A stretch of DNA of 64,000 bases from Porphyridium purpureum (Eukaryota; Rhodophyta; Bangiophyceae; Porphyridiales; Porphyridiaceae). Position 1 is the stretch's first letter. Each line of letters starts with the position of its first letter. Positions 1 to 9,160 of this stretch are shown piece after piece. The stretch is taken from assembly GCA_008690995.1 (NCBI GenBank), contig VRMN01000003.1, forward strand, positions 1,922,001-1,986,000, read 5' to 3'. The notes beneath the pieces were generated by a model. That model ran no database searches. It was not told where the DNA came from and saw only the letters and a list, made by a program, of their open reading frames with translations. The translations under genes were made by a program, and so were the position numbers.

Positions 1-81
1 GAAGGCCATTGCGAAGGTGACGATGCCCTTGTCACCGTCGAAGTCTCAGAAAAAAATGGGTGCGAGGAAGCTGATTCATAG
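1..81 (+). CDS. Possible C-terminal end of a gene cut by the window edge
   Basis: Frame 1 is open from the first base and ends with TAG at 79-81. It encodes 26 residues rich in Glu and Asp (8 of 26) with two Cys. An acidic tail of this kind is plausible for a real protein, and the end would be convergent with the sufA-type gene that follows. No domain can be recognised from so short a piece, so the product is unknown and the frame could be chance. Confidence 0.3.
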   Translation, partial: EGHCEGDDALVTVEVSEKNGCEEADS

Positions 82-217
82 TAGACTAGTAGCTGTGGGC
101 TCGACTCGCCCTTTTCCACTCACAGGAGGATTTTGGAATGATTGTGAAACGTGGGCACGAGGTTTCCGGGAACATCTGGTTTTATGAATTGCAAACTTGG
201 CGAGACGGTATCTCGCT

Positions 218-772
218 TCACATGGCAAAGCTCTGACCGCAGCCGCAGTTTTGAGTGGCATTCGGCTGGGTGAACTTGAACCCGCCGCCAATGAGCGCGT
301 CCGAATAGTCCAACTTCATTCCAAACAAGTACAAGAGGCTTTTCGGGTCACACACGACACTGACCGCGCCATTCAGAAGCTTAACCATGGTATCATCTTT
401 GCTCACTTTCTCCTCGCTCTCGAAATCCATCACGAAGCTCATGCCCGAGCACCCACCCGACCGCACGCCCACGCGCAGCACTTTGGCCTCGGGAGTCGAG
501 CTCAGCAGCTTACCGAGCTGCTGCAGAGCCGCGTCTGTGACAGTAATAAACGACTCGTCCTCCTTCCCGTGCAGAGACTGCTCTTGCAAACCCGCGGCAG
601 CCGCCTGCGACCCAGTCTCGATCTCCGCCGCGAGGCGTTGCACAACGCCTCGCCCGCCCCTCGCGTTCCTCGTCCTCCCGGCCAGCGGCGCTCGCTGAGC
701 ACACATGCGCTCTGAGCCGCGAGACGCGGGAACCAGGGCGACGCCAGGGAGCACGTTCACAAACCCCACCAT
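218..772 (-). CDS. Plastid SufA/IscA-type iron-sulfur carrier (HesB family)
   Basis: A-type iron-sulfur carrier of about 184 residues. The family accepts or transfers Fe-S clusters, here probably within the plastid SUF system. The C-terminal domain (about residues 75-184) has the family pattern: GGCSGM with Cys108, then the NCGCG pair Cys176 and Cys178 near the end, which are the three cluster-binding Cys. The first ~70 residues are basic and Ala/Arg rich, as in a transit peptide. An upstream in-frame ATG at 826 would add 18 very basic residues. I prefer 772 because the protein then begins MVGFV, matching the Phe-Val motif at the start of other plastid proteins here. It is head to head with msrA (start 922), leaving a 149-bp shared promoter. 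Confidence 0.88.
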   Translation of the reverse strand: MVGFVNVLPGVALVPASRGSERMCAQRAPLAGRTRNARGGRGVVQRLAAEIETGSQAAAAGLQEQSLHGKEDESFITVTDAALQQLGKLLSSTPEAKVLRVGVRSGGCSGMSFVMDFESEEKVSKDDTMVKLLNGAVSVVCDPKSLLYLFGMKLDYSDALIGGGFKFTQPNATQNCGCGQSFAM

Positions 773-921
773 CTTTTCTTTGTTCTTGCTCCTTCGACTC
801 CTTCTCTTGCCACTCTTTCCACGCATCGCCTCTTTCGATAAAGTTGCGGGACGCGACGCACTTTAGGCGGTTGACTGGCAGGCTGGCTTGGCTGCTGATC
901 CCGAACGAGGAATCGTTCAAG

Positions 922-1851
922 ATGGCATTTTGTGTGTCTGGCCTCGGGTTCTCTGGTCAACTAGTAGCTCTGCCTTCTCAGAGAGCACGGCAGACTCGGT
1001 CGCGTGCGCCGATTTGCGCGACTCGGGATCCTGACAGCAACAGCTGCCGGAAGGAGAAGAATCAGAATGAGCAGGATATAGAGATGGCCCCGTCGATGTC
1101 CCGGCGGCGCGCGATGCTGACCTTCGGCGCACTGACAGGAATGATGATTGGAGGCTGGACACTGCAGTCGGTAGAACAGCAAGGTCTCGTGGGGCGGGTG
1201 GGTGCAAAGGAATTGCCAGTCGCCCCGAAAGACGGGCTGGAGACGGCTGTTTTTGCCGGCGGCTGCTTTTGGTGCATGGAGAAGCCCTTTGATGTGCTTC
1301 CGGGTGTGGTGTCCACCACGTCTGGGTACTCGGGAGGGCGCGAAATGGACCCGTCGTATGAGCTCGTCTCGATGGGCCGCACAAACCATGCCGAATGTGT
1401 GGCCGTGCGCTATGACCCGAAGCAGGTCAGCTATGAGACATTGTTGGACGTCTTTTGGCACAATGTTAATCCAACCACAAGGGATCGGCAATTTTGTGAT
1501 CGAGGCCATCAGTACCGCACTGCGATATTCTACACCACGGACGCGCAAAAGGTCGCGGCACTCCGCTCACGTGACGAGCTAGCGCGAAACCAGACATTTG
1601 GGAAGGTGCCGATTGTGACAGAAATTGCGGCCGCAGGTGAGTTCTGGGAGGCTGAGGAATACCATCAGGACTATTATCGCAAGCAGCCGCAGCTGTACGC
1701 GTTCTACCGATTTAATTGTGGTCGTGATCAATGGCTAGAGCGACAGTGGGCCGAGAAGGGCACCGATGAGAAAGTGGACCAAGGGCGCTCCACGTTCAAT
1801 GTGTGGGACATACCAAGCGCGATTTGGCAACGCATTAATCGACCGTTCTGA
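922..1851 (+). CDS. msrA: Peptide methionine sulfoxide reductase MsrA, predicted thylakoid-lumen form
   Basis: MsrA reduces methionine-S-sulfoxide in proteins. The 309-residue product has the catalytic motif GGCFWCMEKPF with nucleophile Cys115, and the family's YSGG, H-A-E and YHQDYY stretches follow. The frame is open upstream to 844 but begins there with a non-ATG codon; the first ATG is 922 and gives MAFCVSGLGF, a red-algal-type plastid start. A second signal follows: SRRRA at about residues 60-64, a hydrophobic stretch at about 66-80, and a possible processing site after VGA at about residue 95. Such a bipartite presequence suggests twin-arginine export to the thylakoid lumen, which is unusual for MsrA. 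It is convergent with the Rheb-like gene, 56 bp apart. Confidence 0.93.
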   Translation: MAFCVSGLGFSGQLVALPSQRARQTRSRAPICATRDPDSNSCRKEKNQNEQDIEMAPSMSRRRAMLTFGALTGMMIGGWTLQSVEQQGLVGRVGAKELPVAPKDGLETAVFAGGCFWCMEKPFDVLPGVVSTTSGYSGGREMDPSYELVSMGRTNHAECVAVRYDPKQVSYETLLDVFWHNVNPTTRDRQFCDRGHQYRTAIFYTTDAQKVAALRSRDELARNQTFGKVPIVTEIAAAGEFWEAEEYHQDYYRKQPQLYAFYRFNCGRDQWLERQWAEKGTDEKVDQGRSTFNVWDIPSAIWQRINRPF

Positions 1852-1907
1852 ACGTACTAGGCAGAGGAATGCGTGGTTAGCGCGTATTCATTTATAATAC
1901 CTTCGAT

Positions 1908-2519
1908 TTAGCATAGAACACAGCCCCCGTCCTCCTTCCTCTTAGTGTTCTGCTCCTTGAAAGACTGTGGATCCATCACTCGAATGAGTGTAACAAAAGC
2001 CTCCGTCACATTTTCGCCACTCATTGCGCTGCACTCAACAAAAGGGCAGCCAATTTCGCGCGCATAGCTCTCGCCTTCCGCGTAACTGACCTCTCTCTCG
2101 GTCTCGATCGAGTCACTCTGGTTGCCCACGAGCACGCGCGGAATGGACGACGCGCCCAGCGTAACGAGCAACTTGTCGTTGATTGTCTTTAACAGCTCGA
2201 ACGACGTCCTGTCACGCACGGAGAATACGAGGAAGAAACCATGCACGCCAATGGTCAGCTGCGTGCCAAAAATCGAGTACTCGTCCTGGCCGGCAGTGTC
2301 CAGCACCTCGCAGATGTACTGCTGATTGTTAATCCGGATGGTTGCCTGGTACGAATCCTCAATGGTTGGCAGGTACATGTCGTCGAACGTGTTTTCGCAG
2401 AAGCGCGTCGACATGCTAGTTTTACCCACACCGCGGGCGCCAAGCACCGCAATCCTCCGCATTTTACCCTCAGACAGGCCTTGGGACGTCGCGCTTCGCG
2501 TCAAATTCGAGTCACCCAT
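1908..2519 (-). CDS. Rheb-like small GTPase (Ras superfamily)
   Basis: A 203-residue Ras-family GTPase. G1 is GARGVGKT (27-34) with Arg at the position of Ras Gly12, as in Rheb. The switch I motif PTIEDSY is at 51-57, G3 is DTAGQDEYS (74-82), and ECSAM (162-166) is G5. The AGQDEYS form and the Arg are Rheb hallmarks; Rheb activates TOR kinase in animals and fungi. G4 reads NQSD (133-136) rather than the usual NKxD, which may weaken guanine affinity. The C-terminus ends CVLC (200-203), a CaaX box for prenylation and membrane attachment. The first ATG is used. Ras or Rap membership is possible, but Rheb fits better. Confidence 0.87.
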   Translation of the reverse strand: MGDSNLTRSATSQGLSEGKMRRIAVLGARGVGKTSMSTRFCENTFDDMYLPTIEDSYQATIRINNQQYICEVLDTAGQDEYSIFGTQLTIGVHGFFLVFSVRDRTSFELLKTINDKLLVTLGASSIPRVLVGNQSDSIETEREVSYAEGESYAREIGCPFVECSAMSGENVTEAFVTLIRVMDPQSFKEQNTKRKEDGGCVLC

Positions 2520-3427
2520 CTCACCTTTAAAGAATGATGACTGAATCGAACCCCATACGTTCCCTCACCAACGCAGAGATGAGCTCCTCTCCTAAAGTGA
2601 TCAGGCAGTCGCTCGCCTCAACCCGATCCCTCCAGTCGCAAAAATGCCAGGCAACCCCAGTTTGCCACAATCCGCGTGCCCAGAGCAAACGAACGAGGCC
2701 GCAGCTTCTTCGCGATAATTACGCCGCCTCCACCAGCCTCTTTCTCTGATCCGTTCTCAAGGATCACCTATCCACCCAATCCGTCCAGCCCACACTTCCT
2801 CGGTCCCTACGGATGTGTTTGTAAGTTTATCATACGTGTTGTAGTGGAAGAGGAGGAAGTGTCGCGAGAAATGCTTTGAACTGGCTTCCACTTGCGCTTG
2901 GCCCTTTTTGGGAATGTCCGAACAGTGCCAGAATATAACTTGTACAACGGAAGCGGTGCCGTCACAAACGGGAACGTGGGATAGCTCGCCAAAGGCAACT
3001 TCCAGAGCTCACAGCTCCGTATCTGGATCACAAACCACAGGACGTGTAGTTTCACTGCACTCGTCAAGACCTCCTCCTGGACATCGCCCCAGAGGGAAGG
3101 CCTCAGGAATGAGGGATGGACATGCATTTTGGTGTGCACACTGAAAGCCGTGCTGCATGCGGGCTCGCAGGGATAAGGCAAGCGTCGCCGCAGCAGGCAA
3201 TGGAAGCCTAGCGTTGGACACTCACGGTGCTGGGCGGACATTCTGCAGCACTCCATTGTGCTATGGCTCCGTGCATGTGCATATGTGTTTTTGTGTATGC
3301 AAAACGACATTGACGAGGTGCGGTGCATTTGCGTGCTTGGCAAACGCGGCATAACTGCGCGGGCCGCCTAACTGCTACGAGGAGGCAGCATGCATGCCAT
3401 GCCTCACTTCACTGATCAAGTTTGCGC
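2520..3427. other. Intergenic, no gene recognised
   Basis: This 908-bp gap lies upstream of the Rheb-like gene and downstream of the zinc-finger protein gene, so its left part should hold the Rheb promoter. Open frames up to 181 codons exist (minus strand, 2807-3352), but they show no domain and have erratic composition. I see no tRNA, repeat or conserved motif. Confidence 0.5.
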
Positions 3428-6400
3428 TTAAAGCGTGCCGAAATCCAGTGATGGGTCATCGAGCATCGCAAGCGCGCCTTCCATATCCAGCGGCTCTTCG
3501 ACCAGAGCTAGTGAAGGCGCCGTCCTGCTTGTGGGCGTCCCGCCGCCGACTCCGAGTCCTGCACCGGCTGTTTTTGCAGAGGAGAGGCTTTCCGATGAAA
3601 ACAAAGCACCTGCAGAAGCTCTATGGCCCCCAGCTGCGACTGGTGCGCCCCGCGGCACTTGCTGCGATTGCGGCGGAGGCGCACCCGGCTGTGCTTTCAT
3701 CGGCTGCTGCGGTGGCAGGTGTTGAGCGTTGCTGGTTCGCGAAGCCTGCGCAGGGAGAGCTCCAGCCCCCGACACTGACCCTGCGGGCCCACTAACGCCG
3801 CCTCGCTTTCCCCCTCGCGTACCCACGCTCCCGCCTCGTGCGCCTCTCTGCGAGTTCGCGGCGCCTCGTGCCGTTCCTCCCGCAGACCCAGCATTCGGCA
3901 CGCCACCAGCTCCTGTAGACATACCAACATGCTGCTCTTGGACCGAAATGCCGCTAGGTCCGCGACCTGGCGTCGTACGAGGCGGCTGAGCCGACACAAC
4001 GACTCCGCCAGGACCTGACACAACCCCTCGAACCGCACCTTTGGCGATTGAATTTTGATTTTGCTGCTGAAGATGCAACTGGCGCTGAACTGCCGCGACC
4101 GACGTGGGACTGGTATTCTGCCCTGGACTACCCGCGCCTGAAAGCTGCGGCTGATTTACGACCGGACCAGGAGTGGCAAAATGGTTCGGCGATCCGACTC
4201 CACTGGCGCTTCCTGTGCGCGCGGCCAAAGGCGGCGACATCTGCGGACTACCCGAGGCGTGAGCATGTGCGCCGAGCCCACTTGCACTTTGTTGTGCGGC
4301 GCGTTGCACTGCCACGCGCTGCGCGGCAAAGTTTCGCTGTGCCTCGTTTACCACGTTGGTTTCAAGCTCGCGCATGGTCGCTGCCTGTTGCTGGTTCTGA
4401 TTTTGGCTTTGAGACTGCGATGGGTTTCGCACAGGGTCAGCACTCATATTCGAACCACCCCCACTGGCGCTCATCTGCTGCTGCTTTTGTGCCTGCATCT
4501 GCTGTTGCTTTGTCATAGCAGGCGGTCGTACTTGCTGCGATTGCTGCAGCGATTGTGTTCCAGCGGCCGTGTCGCTCCCAAGCCGAGCATTTAGTGCCAT
4601 TGTGTCACGCACGGACAATCCACCTCCTGCCGCATTCGCCTGTTGCTGCTGTTGTTGGAGCTGGAAGCGTTGTAGCTGTTGCTGTTGCTGCTGTTGCTGC
4701 TGCTGCTGCTGATGTTGTTGATGTGCAGCAGAAGAAGCTGCTACTGCCGCCGACGCCGCCGCCGCGGCGGCGGCGGCGGCGGCGGCAGCCTGTTGCTTTT
4801 TGCTGCGCGCAGCATTTGTGCCCTTCGCTCCTGCCACAGCATTGTTGGCGGTTCGATTTGCGGCCAAATTTGCCTTCTTTGATTGTGCGCCGCCGCCAAT
4901 ACCACCAGTGCCGCCGGAGTCCTGCGTCACAATTGACGCTCCAGAGTTGGTTCGTTTAAGGTCGTCTGCGGCTCCGCGCTTGGATCCTGCAAGCGACCCG
5001 CCGGCACGACCTGACACCATCTGGGCTGAGGCACCGCCATTCGCGTGCTGCGCTCCAGTTGTTTTTCCTGGGCTAACAAGCATTCGTCCGGGTCCCAGGT
5101 CTCCAACTCCTGGCATGGCCTGTTGCTGCTGCACAGCGATAGAATCAGCGCCGCCCTTTTGAACCATGATGCCACCTCGCGCCGCCGGGTCAAGCGCCGC
5201 GTTGGTGCCGCCATCCAAGATCGCACGAAAGTCGCCCACATCAGACAGAAATGAGCCCGCGGCAGCGTGAAACCCTTGGCCATGAAACATTGGCACACGC
5301 GTGCTCGGGGGGCCCGGCGCCATGTACCGAAGCTGAGTGTTGTTCAGCATCTTCCAATTTTTCTTGCGCATGAGCAGCAGCGATACGGCGAGCGAAGTGG
5401 ACTTGGCAGCTTGCTGCAACTGCTGCGATACCGCAGTCGTGCTGGAAGTAGGGCCGTGCGTCGCCTGCACCATGGAATCTTGCGGGGTCAGCAGAAGGTG
5501 GCGCGGAAGCTTGTATGACACGAGCTTGGCGTCCCGCGCCTGGATAACGCGCGGCGCTGGCAGCGGTGGAAGCGCAAATTGCATGATTCGGGTCCATTCA
5601 AAGTCATCACCCAGCCGATTCGCGAAGTTGACCATGTGGTCTTCTTCCTTCTCGTTCGAAAGCGACTTGCGCTTGCTGGCCGCGCTATCAAGGGCCGTAG
5701 GCACAGCCACACGCGTGCGAAAGTCGCGGCTCAAACTACGCGGCACCGGTGGCCGTGCGAGTGCAGTGACCACTTCAAACATCGCCTGCGACGAACCAGC
5801 TAGAGCTGGCGCTCTCGGCGGCAGTGGACTGGGCGACGTCGCAACCGGTGCCACATTGCGTTCGGGCGCGCTAGAGCCAGCGGGAAAGGGGCCAGAAGGA
5901 GCCGCCGCTGTGCCGGCGGCGAACAGCGCGCTGGATGGCGAACCGGCAATGTTCACGCTTGCAGCCGTGAGCGGCAACACAGACAACTGCGATTCTCTTA
6001 GCTTGCGTAAATTTTCTGCGTCCCGCTCGTCTCCTGCGAAGAATCGATTTCTTCTCTGAAACCGGATGCGCAATAATCGCGGCCGACTCGCATGGGCTTT
6101 CGAACGCGCCACGGAATTAAGACCGGGTGACCCTGATATACCGTTCACGCGATGCGTGTCCAACGCGCACTGCTGCTGTTGCTGCAGCGTCTGTTGCTTG
6201 TGCTGCTGCTTTCGCTGCAATTCGTCTAGCTCTCGCTGCATGGCTTTGGCATGTGCCTCGCGCACGTCGTTGCGCTCGGCCTCGGGGATCTTGCTGCAGC
6301 CCACCACGTGCTCCAGAAAGCGCGTCATCAGCACGGGCCTGGCACACGCTCGGCAACGAATCAGGTGCCGCTGCACATCGCGTGTCGTAGTCATGGCATT

Positions 6401-6589
6401 ATCAAAAACGTCTGCCATATTCATCCAGTCGTACTCACCAGCGTCAACATGGGCATCTTGAGCTTCTGCTCCCTCCCCGTGCAATGCGCGCCCTAGCAAG
6501 CCCATGCCTAGCTGAGCGGACACGAGCTCCCATGGCGTACCCGGCAGCAGTGCGTCGGACCGCAGAATCTGCGCCCACGCGTGAGCCAT
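3428..6589 (-). CDS. Large Gln/Ala-rich nuclear protein with N-terminal SAGA-type (Sgf11/Sgf73-like) zinc finger
   Basis: A 1053-residue protein. Near the N-terminus lies C-x2-C-x11-H-x3-C (Cys79, Cys82, His94, Cys98), the spacing of the single zinc finger of Sgf11 and of the first finger of Sgf73/ataxin-7 in the SAGA deubiquitinase module. A charged, Gln-rich helix (about 110-140) follows. Residues about 340-480 look folded and are unfamiliar. The rest is low complexity, with long Ala and Gln runs about 600-660 encoded by triplet repeats, then Gly/Ser/Pro-rich sequence. No second SCA7 zinc domain is visible. A chromatin or transcription co-activator role is inferred from the finger and composition. 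The first ATG lies close to the finger and is accepted. Confidence 0.65.
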   Translation of the reverse strand: MAHAWAQILRSDALLPGTPWELVSAQLGMGLLGRALHGEGAEAQDAHVDAGEYDWMNMADVFDNAMTTTRDVQRHLIRCRACARPVLMTRFLEHVVGCSKIPEAERNDVREAHAKAMQRELDELQRKQQHKQQTLQQQQQCALDTHRVNGISGSPGLNSVARSKAHASRPRLLRIRFQRRNRFFAGDERDAENLRKLRESQLSVLPLTAASVNIAGSPSSALFAAGTAAAPSGPFPAGSSAPERNVAPVATSPSPLPPRAPALAGSSQAMFEVVTALARPPVPRSLSRDFRTRVAVPTALDSAASKRKSLSNEKEEDHMVNFANRLGDDFEWTRIMQFALPPLPAPRVIQARDAKLVSYKLPRHLLLTPQDSMVQATHGPTSSTTAVSQQLQQAAKSTSLAVSLLLMRKKNWKMLNNTQLRYMAPGPPSTRVPMFHGQGFHAAAGSFLSDVGDFRAILDGGTNAALDPAARGGIMVQKGGADSIAVQQQQAMPGVGDLGPGRMLVSPGKTTGAQHANGGASAQMVSGRAGGSLAGSKRGAADDLKRTNSGASIVTQDSGGTGGIGGGAQSKKANLAANRTANNAVAGAKGTNAARSKKQQAAAAAAAAAAAASAAVAASSAAHQQHQQQQQQQQQQQQLQRFQLQQQQQQANAAGGGLSVRDTMALNARLGSDTAAGTQSLQQSQQVRPPAMTKQQQMQAQKQQQMSASGGGSNMSADPVRNPSQSQSQNQNQQQAATMRELETNVVNEAQRNFAAQRVAVQRAAQQSASGLGAHAHASGSPQMSPPLAARTGSASGVGSPNHFATPGPVVNQPQLSGAGSPGQNTSPTSVAAVQRQLHLQQQNQNSIAKGAVRGVVSGPGGVVVSAQPPRTTPGRGPSGISVQEQHVGMSTGAGGVPNAGSAGGTARGAANSQRGARGGSVGTRGGKRGGVSGPAGSVSGAGALPAQASRTSNAQHLPPQQPMKAQPGAPPPQSQQVPRGAPVAAGGHRASAGALFSSESLSSAKTAGAGLGVGGGTPTSRTAPSLALVEEPLDMEGALAMLDDPSLDFGTL
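4641..4794. repeat. Triplet repeats coding for poly-Gln and poly-Ala
   Basis: CTG/TTG-type triplets (4641-4715) and GCC/GCG triplets (4745-4788), read on the minus strand, encode Gln and Ala runs of the zinc-finger protein. The pure GCG stretch near 4766-4786 is likely to vary in length between strains. Confidence 0.85.
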
Positions 6590-7278
6590 ACCAGGACCTC
6601 GATATCACCAAACCTCCACTCGCTCCCCCTCTTTGCTCCGCCGTTTGTCTTTTGGCTGTCTGCGCGCCAACTTGCGGTGTGTGCGCGACACGAGGTCGGA
6701 TGTGAACGACAGATACGACGCCATGGGTGCGTGAAGGTGTATGATGTGGATGTGAGGGCACGACGACGCGATCTCAGATCATGGCAGTCTTGGCATTGGC
6801 GTATGGGCTCGTCTCTGTACGAGACAAGGGCAGCGCTGCTGGTGTCGCAATGTCATGGAACATCTTCGGACAGGACCGACAAACAGCTGGTTATGCGTGC
6901 TGTCCAACATTTCGCGATCAGCTTTCCCGGCAGTGAGTAAGAGCAGAGGAAAAGAGCGACGGACCATTTTCCTGCTGACGCGAAAAACGGCTCAAAACAT
7001 TGACGAGTGTTGCAGTCGTGGAGCTGCGCGCAGGCCACAGTTGGACGTGTCGGTGGGTCATGGTAGAGTTCGTGGTTACCCAGACGACCGCGAGACAGAC
7101 TTTGTGGCATCAGAGCCTCAACAGTACAATAGCGAAGCAGTCTTGATTTAGTCGTCTTCCTACGTTTAAATATGAGGGACGCAATTGCGACGGCAATGCG
7201 CGTCTATACAATAACTTACGCACGCAACACAGAGTCCTTCCGGACGACCAGTCCCACTCGAGAGTAGAGCAGTGTTGC
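6590..7278. other. Intergenic, no gene recognised
   Basis: This 689-bp spacer separates the start of the zinc-finger protein gene from the end of the CxxC protein gene. Open frames reach about 119 codons but carry no recognisable domain. The part next to 6589 presumably holds that gene's promoter. No repeat or RNA gene was seen. Confidence 0.5.
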
Positions 7279-7806
7279 CTACATTTCTGGAACCATTTGC
7301 TCAGGTCGGCCGACTAGACTCCCTTGGTCGACGTGCTGTGCGCTCCAGCCACACGCCGGCGCGCCGGCGCTGCTCGCACCAATCAAGGCGAGCTTCTCTT
7401 TGAGCATTGCCTCGAATATTTCGACTTGGCCGGCGCACTTGTCCAACTCGTTCGGGTCCATAAGTACCATGTGGGAGTCGTCGCTGAAGCGGCCGACTAC
7501 GTTGGGGAACAAGTGTCCGCGCGTGGCGTTGTACAAGTCGACGTCCATTTCGTCGCGGTGAATGTTCTTCATCGGCACGCCGAGGCCCATCTTGAAATCC
7601 TGCCATTCCGGCTTTTCTCGGCGCGGGCCGTGCGTAATATCGCACGCGGCGCAATGCCCCTTTCCAAACCACTTCTTCACGAGGTAGGCAAGTTCACCGG
7701 CCACCGTGCCATCCGCATCATATATCACAAACACCTCTGTCAATGCCGGCAAGGCACCGGCGTCACTCATCATGTCCATGTCCGGCACCGCAGCAGCCGA
7801 CATCAT
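7279..7806 (-). CDS. Small conserved protein with bacterial-like CxxC...TH motif, function unknown
   Basis: A 175-residue protein. The core runs FVIYDADGT (26-34), a helix, C-x2-C-x3-H (Cys52, Cys55, His59) followed by Gly, an EW motif (67-68), and HRDE (83-86), then an F-P and MDPNEL stretch and a C-terminal helix. This order matches a family of short uncharacterised proteins I know from many bacteria, which begin with a strand-turn (YNAD), then CxLC-x-LTHG and an HRDE segment. Their biochemical role is not established. The Cys/His cluster suggests metal binding or thiol chemistry. No transit peptide is obvious. The first ATG is at 7806, with a second codon later also Met. A TATA-like sequence lies about 170 bp upstream. 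Confidence 0.65.
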   Translation of the reverse strand: MMSAAAVPDMDMMSDAGALPALTEVFVIYDADGTVAGELAYLVKKWFGKGHCAACDITHGPRREKPEWQDFKMGLGVPMKNIHRDEMDVDLYNATRGHLFPNVVGRFSDDSHMVLMDPNELDKCAGQVEIFEAMLKEKLALIGASSAGAPACGWSAQHVDQGSLVGRPEQMVPEM

Positions 7807-9160
7807 TCCGGAAACTACGTCCCGTATACTCCGCTCTGTATCTCTCTTGTCTCCCCTTGCTCACACCAACCCACGTGCCGTCCACACTCACCAACCTTGA
7901 TGCACAAATATCTCCTGCTCCGACGCGTCCTCCCTGCCCGACGTTGCTGTCTCCAACCCCCTCTTGCTGAGTTATATACCGCGCCTCTTCCCTTCCTGCG
8001 CGGCGCTTCTGCTCCAGCTGTCGCGACGTCTCATCGATCTTTTTACTTTTCCCTTTCCCCACAAGCGCCCAATCGTTTTCCACGCTTGCGGCTAGTAGTT
8101 TATCACAAAGCTCAGCCGTCACGCTCGTTGGGGTCAAAGAGATCGGCGCGCATGTGCATGTGGGCGGACCGCGCGTGCACACCCAAAGCCTGCAACGCGC
8201 GCCGTTTTGCTAGGAACCGGCGTGTGCGCCCGCGCTCACTCCTCCTGCTCGGCAATCTTTCCTTCTACTCTCTTAGCTCTCGTACAAGAATTAATGCGAA
8301 TCGCGTGCCGTCGGTAGTGCATGGGGTCATCAGACACCGGAAATCAGAATCCGCGGTGATTTCTCTATTAAAGTACACAACAGAGAATCTCTTCTTCCCA
8401 AAAAAAGCGGTGCTTTGTGTGTGCTGAGTCGGAACGGGAATTCCAGAAGCCGATCATATTTACTATGCTCACCGTGTAAGCTATTGGGTAGATAAGAACG
8501 ACCGAGAAACTCATTGTTTCATAGCAAACGGAATGTTTGCAGCCGATGTGTGTGGAAGGTGGGATTGAGGCCAAGCCGCGCGGTGTGAGTAAAAAGAGGT
8601 GATGTGTCCCGGGTGGTGTTGGTGCGCGTTGGCAGCGCGTGCGCGCAAGGAAGAGAAGATCTTTGGACGGATGGACGGACGGACGGACCGACAGACGGGA
8701 GTCGTGGTGGTGGTCGGAAGCGAGTGGAATCCCTAAAAATTGGGAATGCAAACAAAAAGGTTACAGAATGGAAAAATATCTGCTTTGCGTGGTCGGTGGC
8801 CTGAAGCGCGGCATGGGCTTGTGGACGCTGTAAACGGTTTCGATCTCCGCCCACGAGTGGCGCACTCGGTAGATATGCCGGTGGTAATGGATTTGGTTAC
8901 GTGCGAGGAGGAAGGACGTGGTTGCAACTCGATGTGCAATGAATGGTCTAGACCGCCCTTTGCTTTCTCTAATATTTAAAACTGAAACTGCTGCGGCTGC
9001 TGCTTCAGAAAATATCCCTAGCCCCCAGCGCGCCGTGCCAACTTGTACACGTGCGCTCAATCCAACCGCCTAAAATGTGGTGTTGCACTCTCGTCTGCTC
9101 ACCGCCGGCCGCGGCCGCGCAGAGAACAAACCGGCCAGCACGCAAACTCCCGCGCAGGCC
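7807..9160. other. Intergenic with a short tetranucleotide repeat
   Basis: This 1354-bp gap lies between the CxxC protein gene and atpC (both minus strand). A minus-strand TATATAAC sequence at about 7971-7979 may serve the CxxC gene. A GGAC-type tetranucleotide run lies at 8665-8699. Open frames here run through the repeat or have no recognisable content. Confidence 0.5.
8665..8699. repeat. (GGAC)n-like tetranucleotide microsatellite
   Basis: About eight imperfect units of GGAC/GGAT/CGAC in tandem within non-coding DNA. Confidence 0.8.

Noticed and set aside
2807-3352. A 181-codon minus-strand frame between the Rheb and zinc-finger protein genes
   Set aside because: It is rich in Cys and His without motif spacing, with no homology I recognise; the evidence is too weak for a gene call.
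5337-6059. A 240-codon plus-strand frame and several others opposite the zinc-finger protein gene
   Set aside because: They are shadows of the long minus-strand gene; composition mirrors its codon bias and no domain is present.
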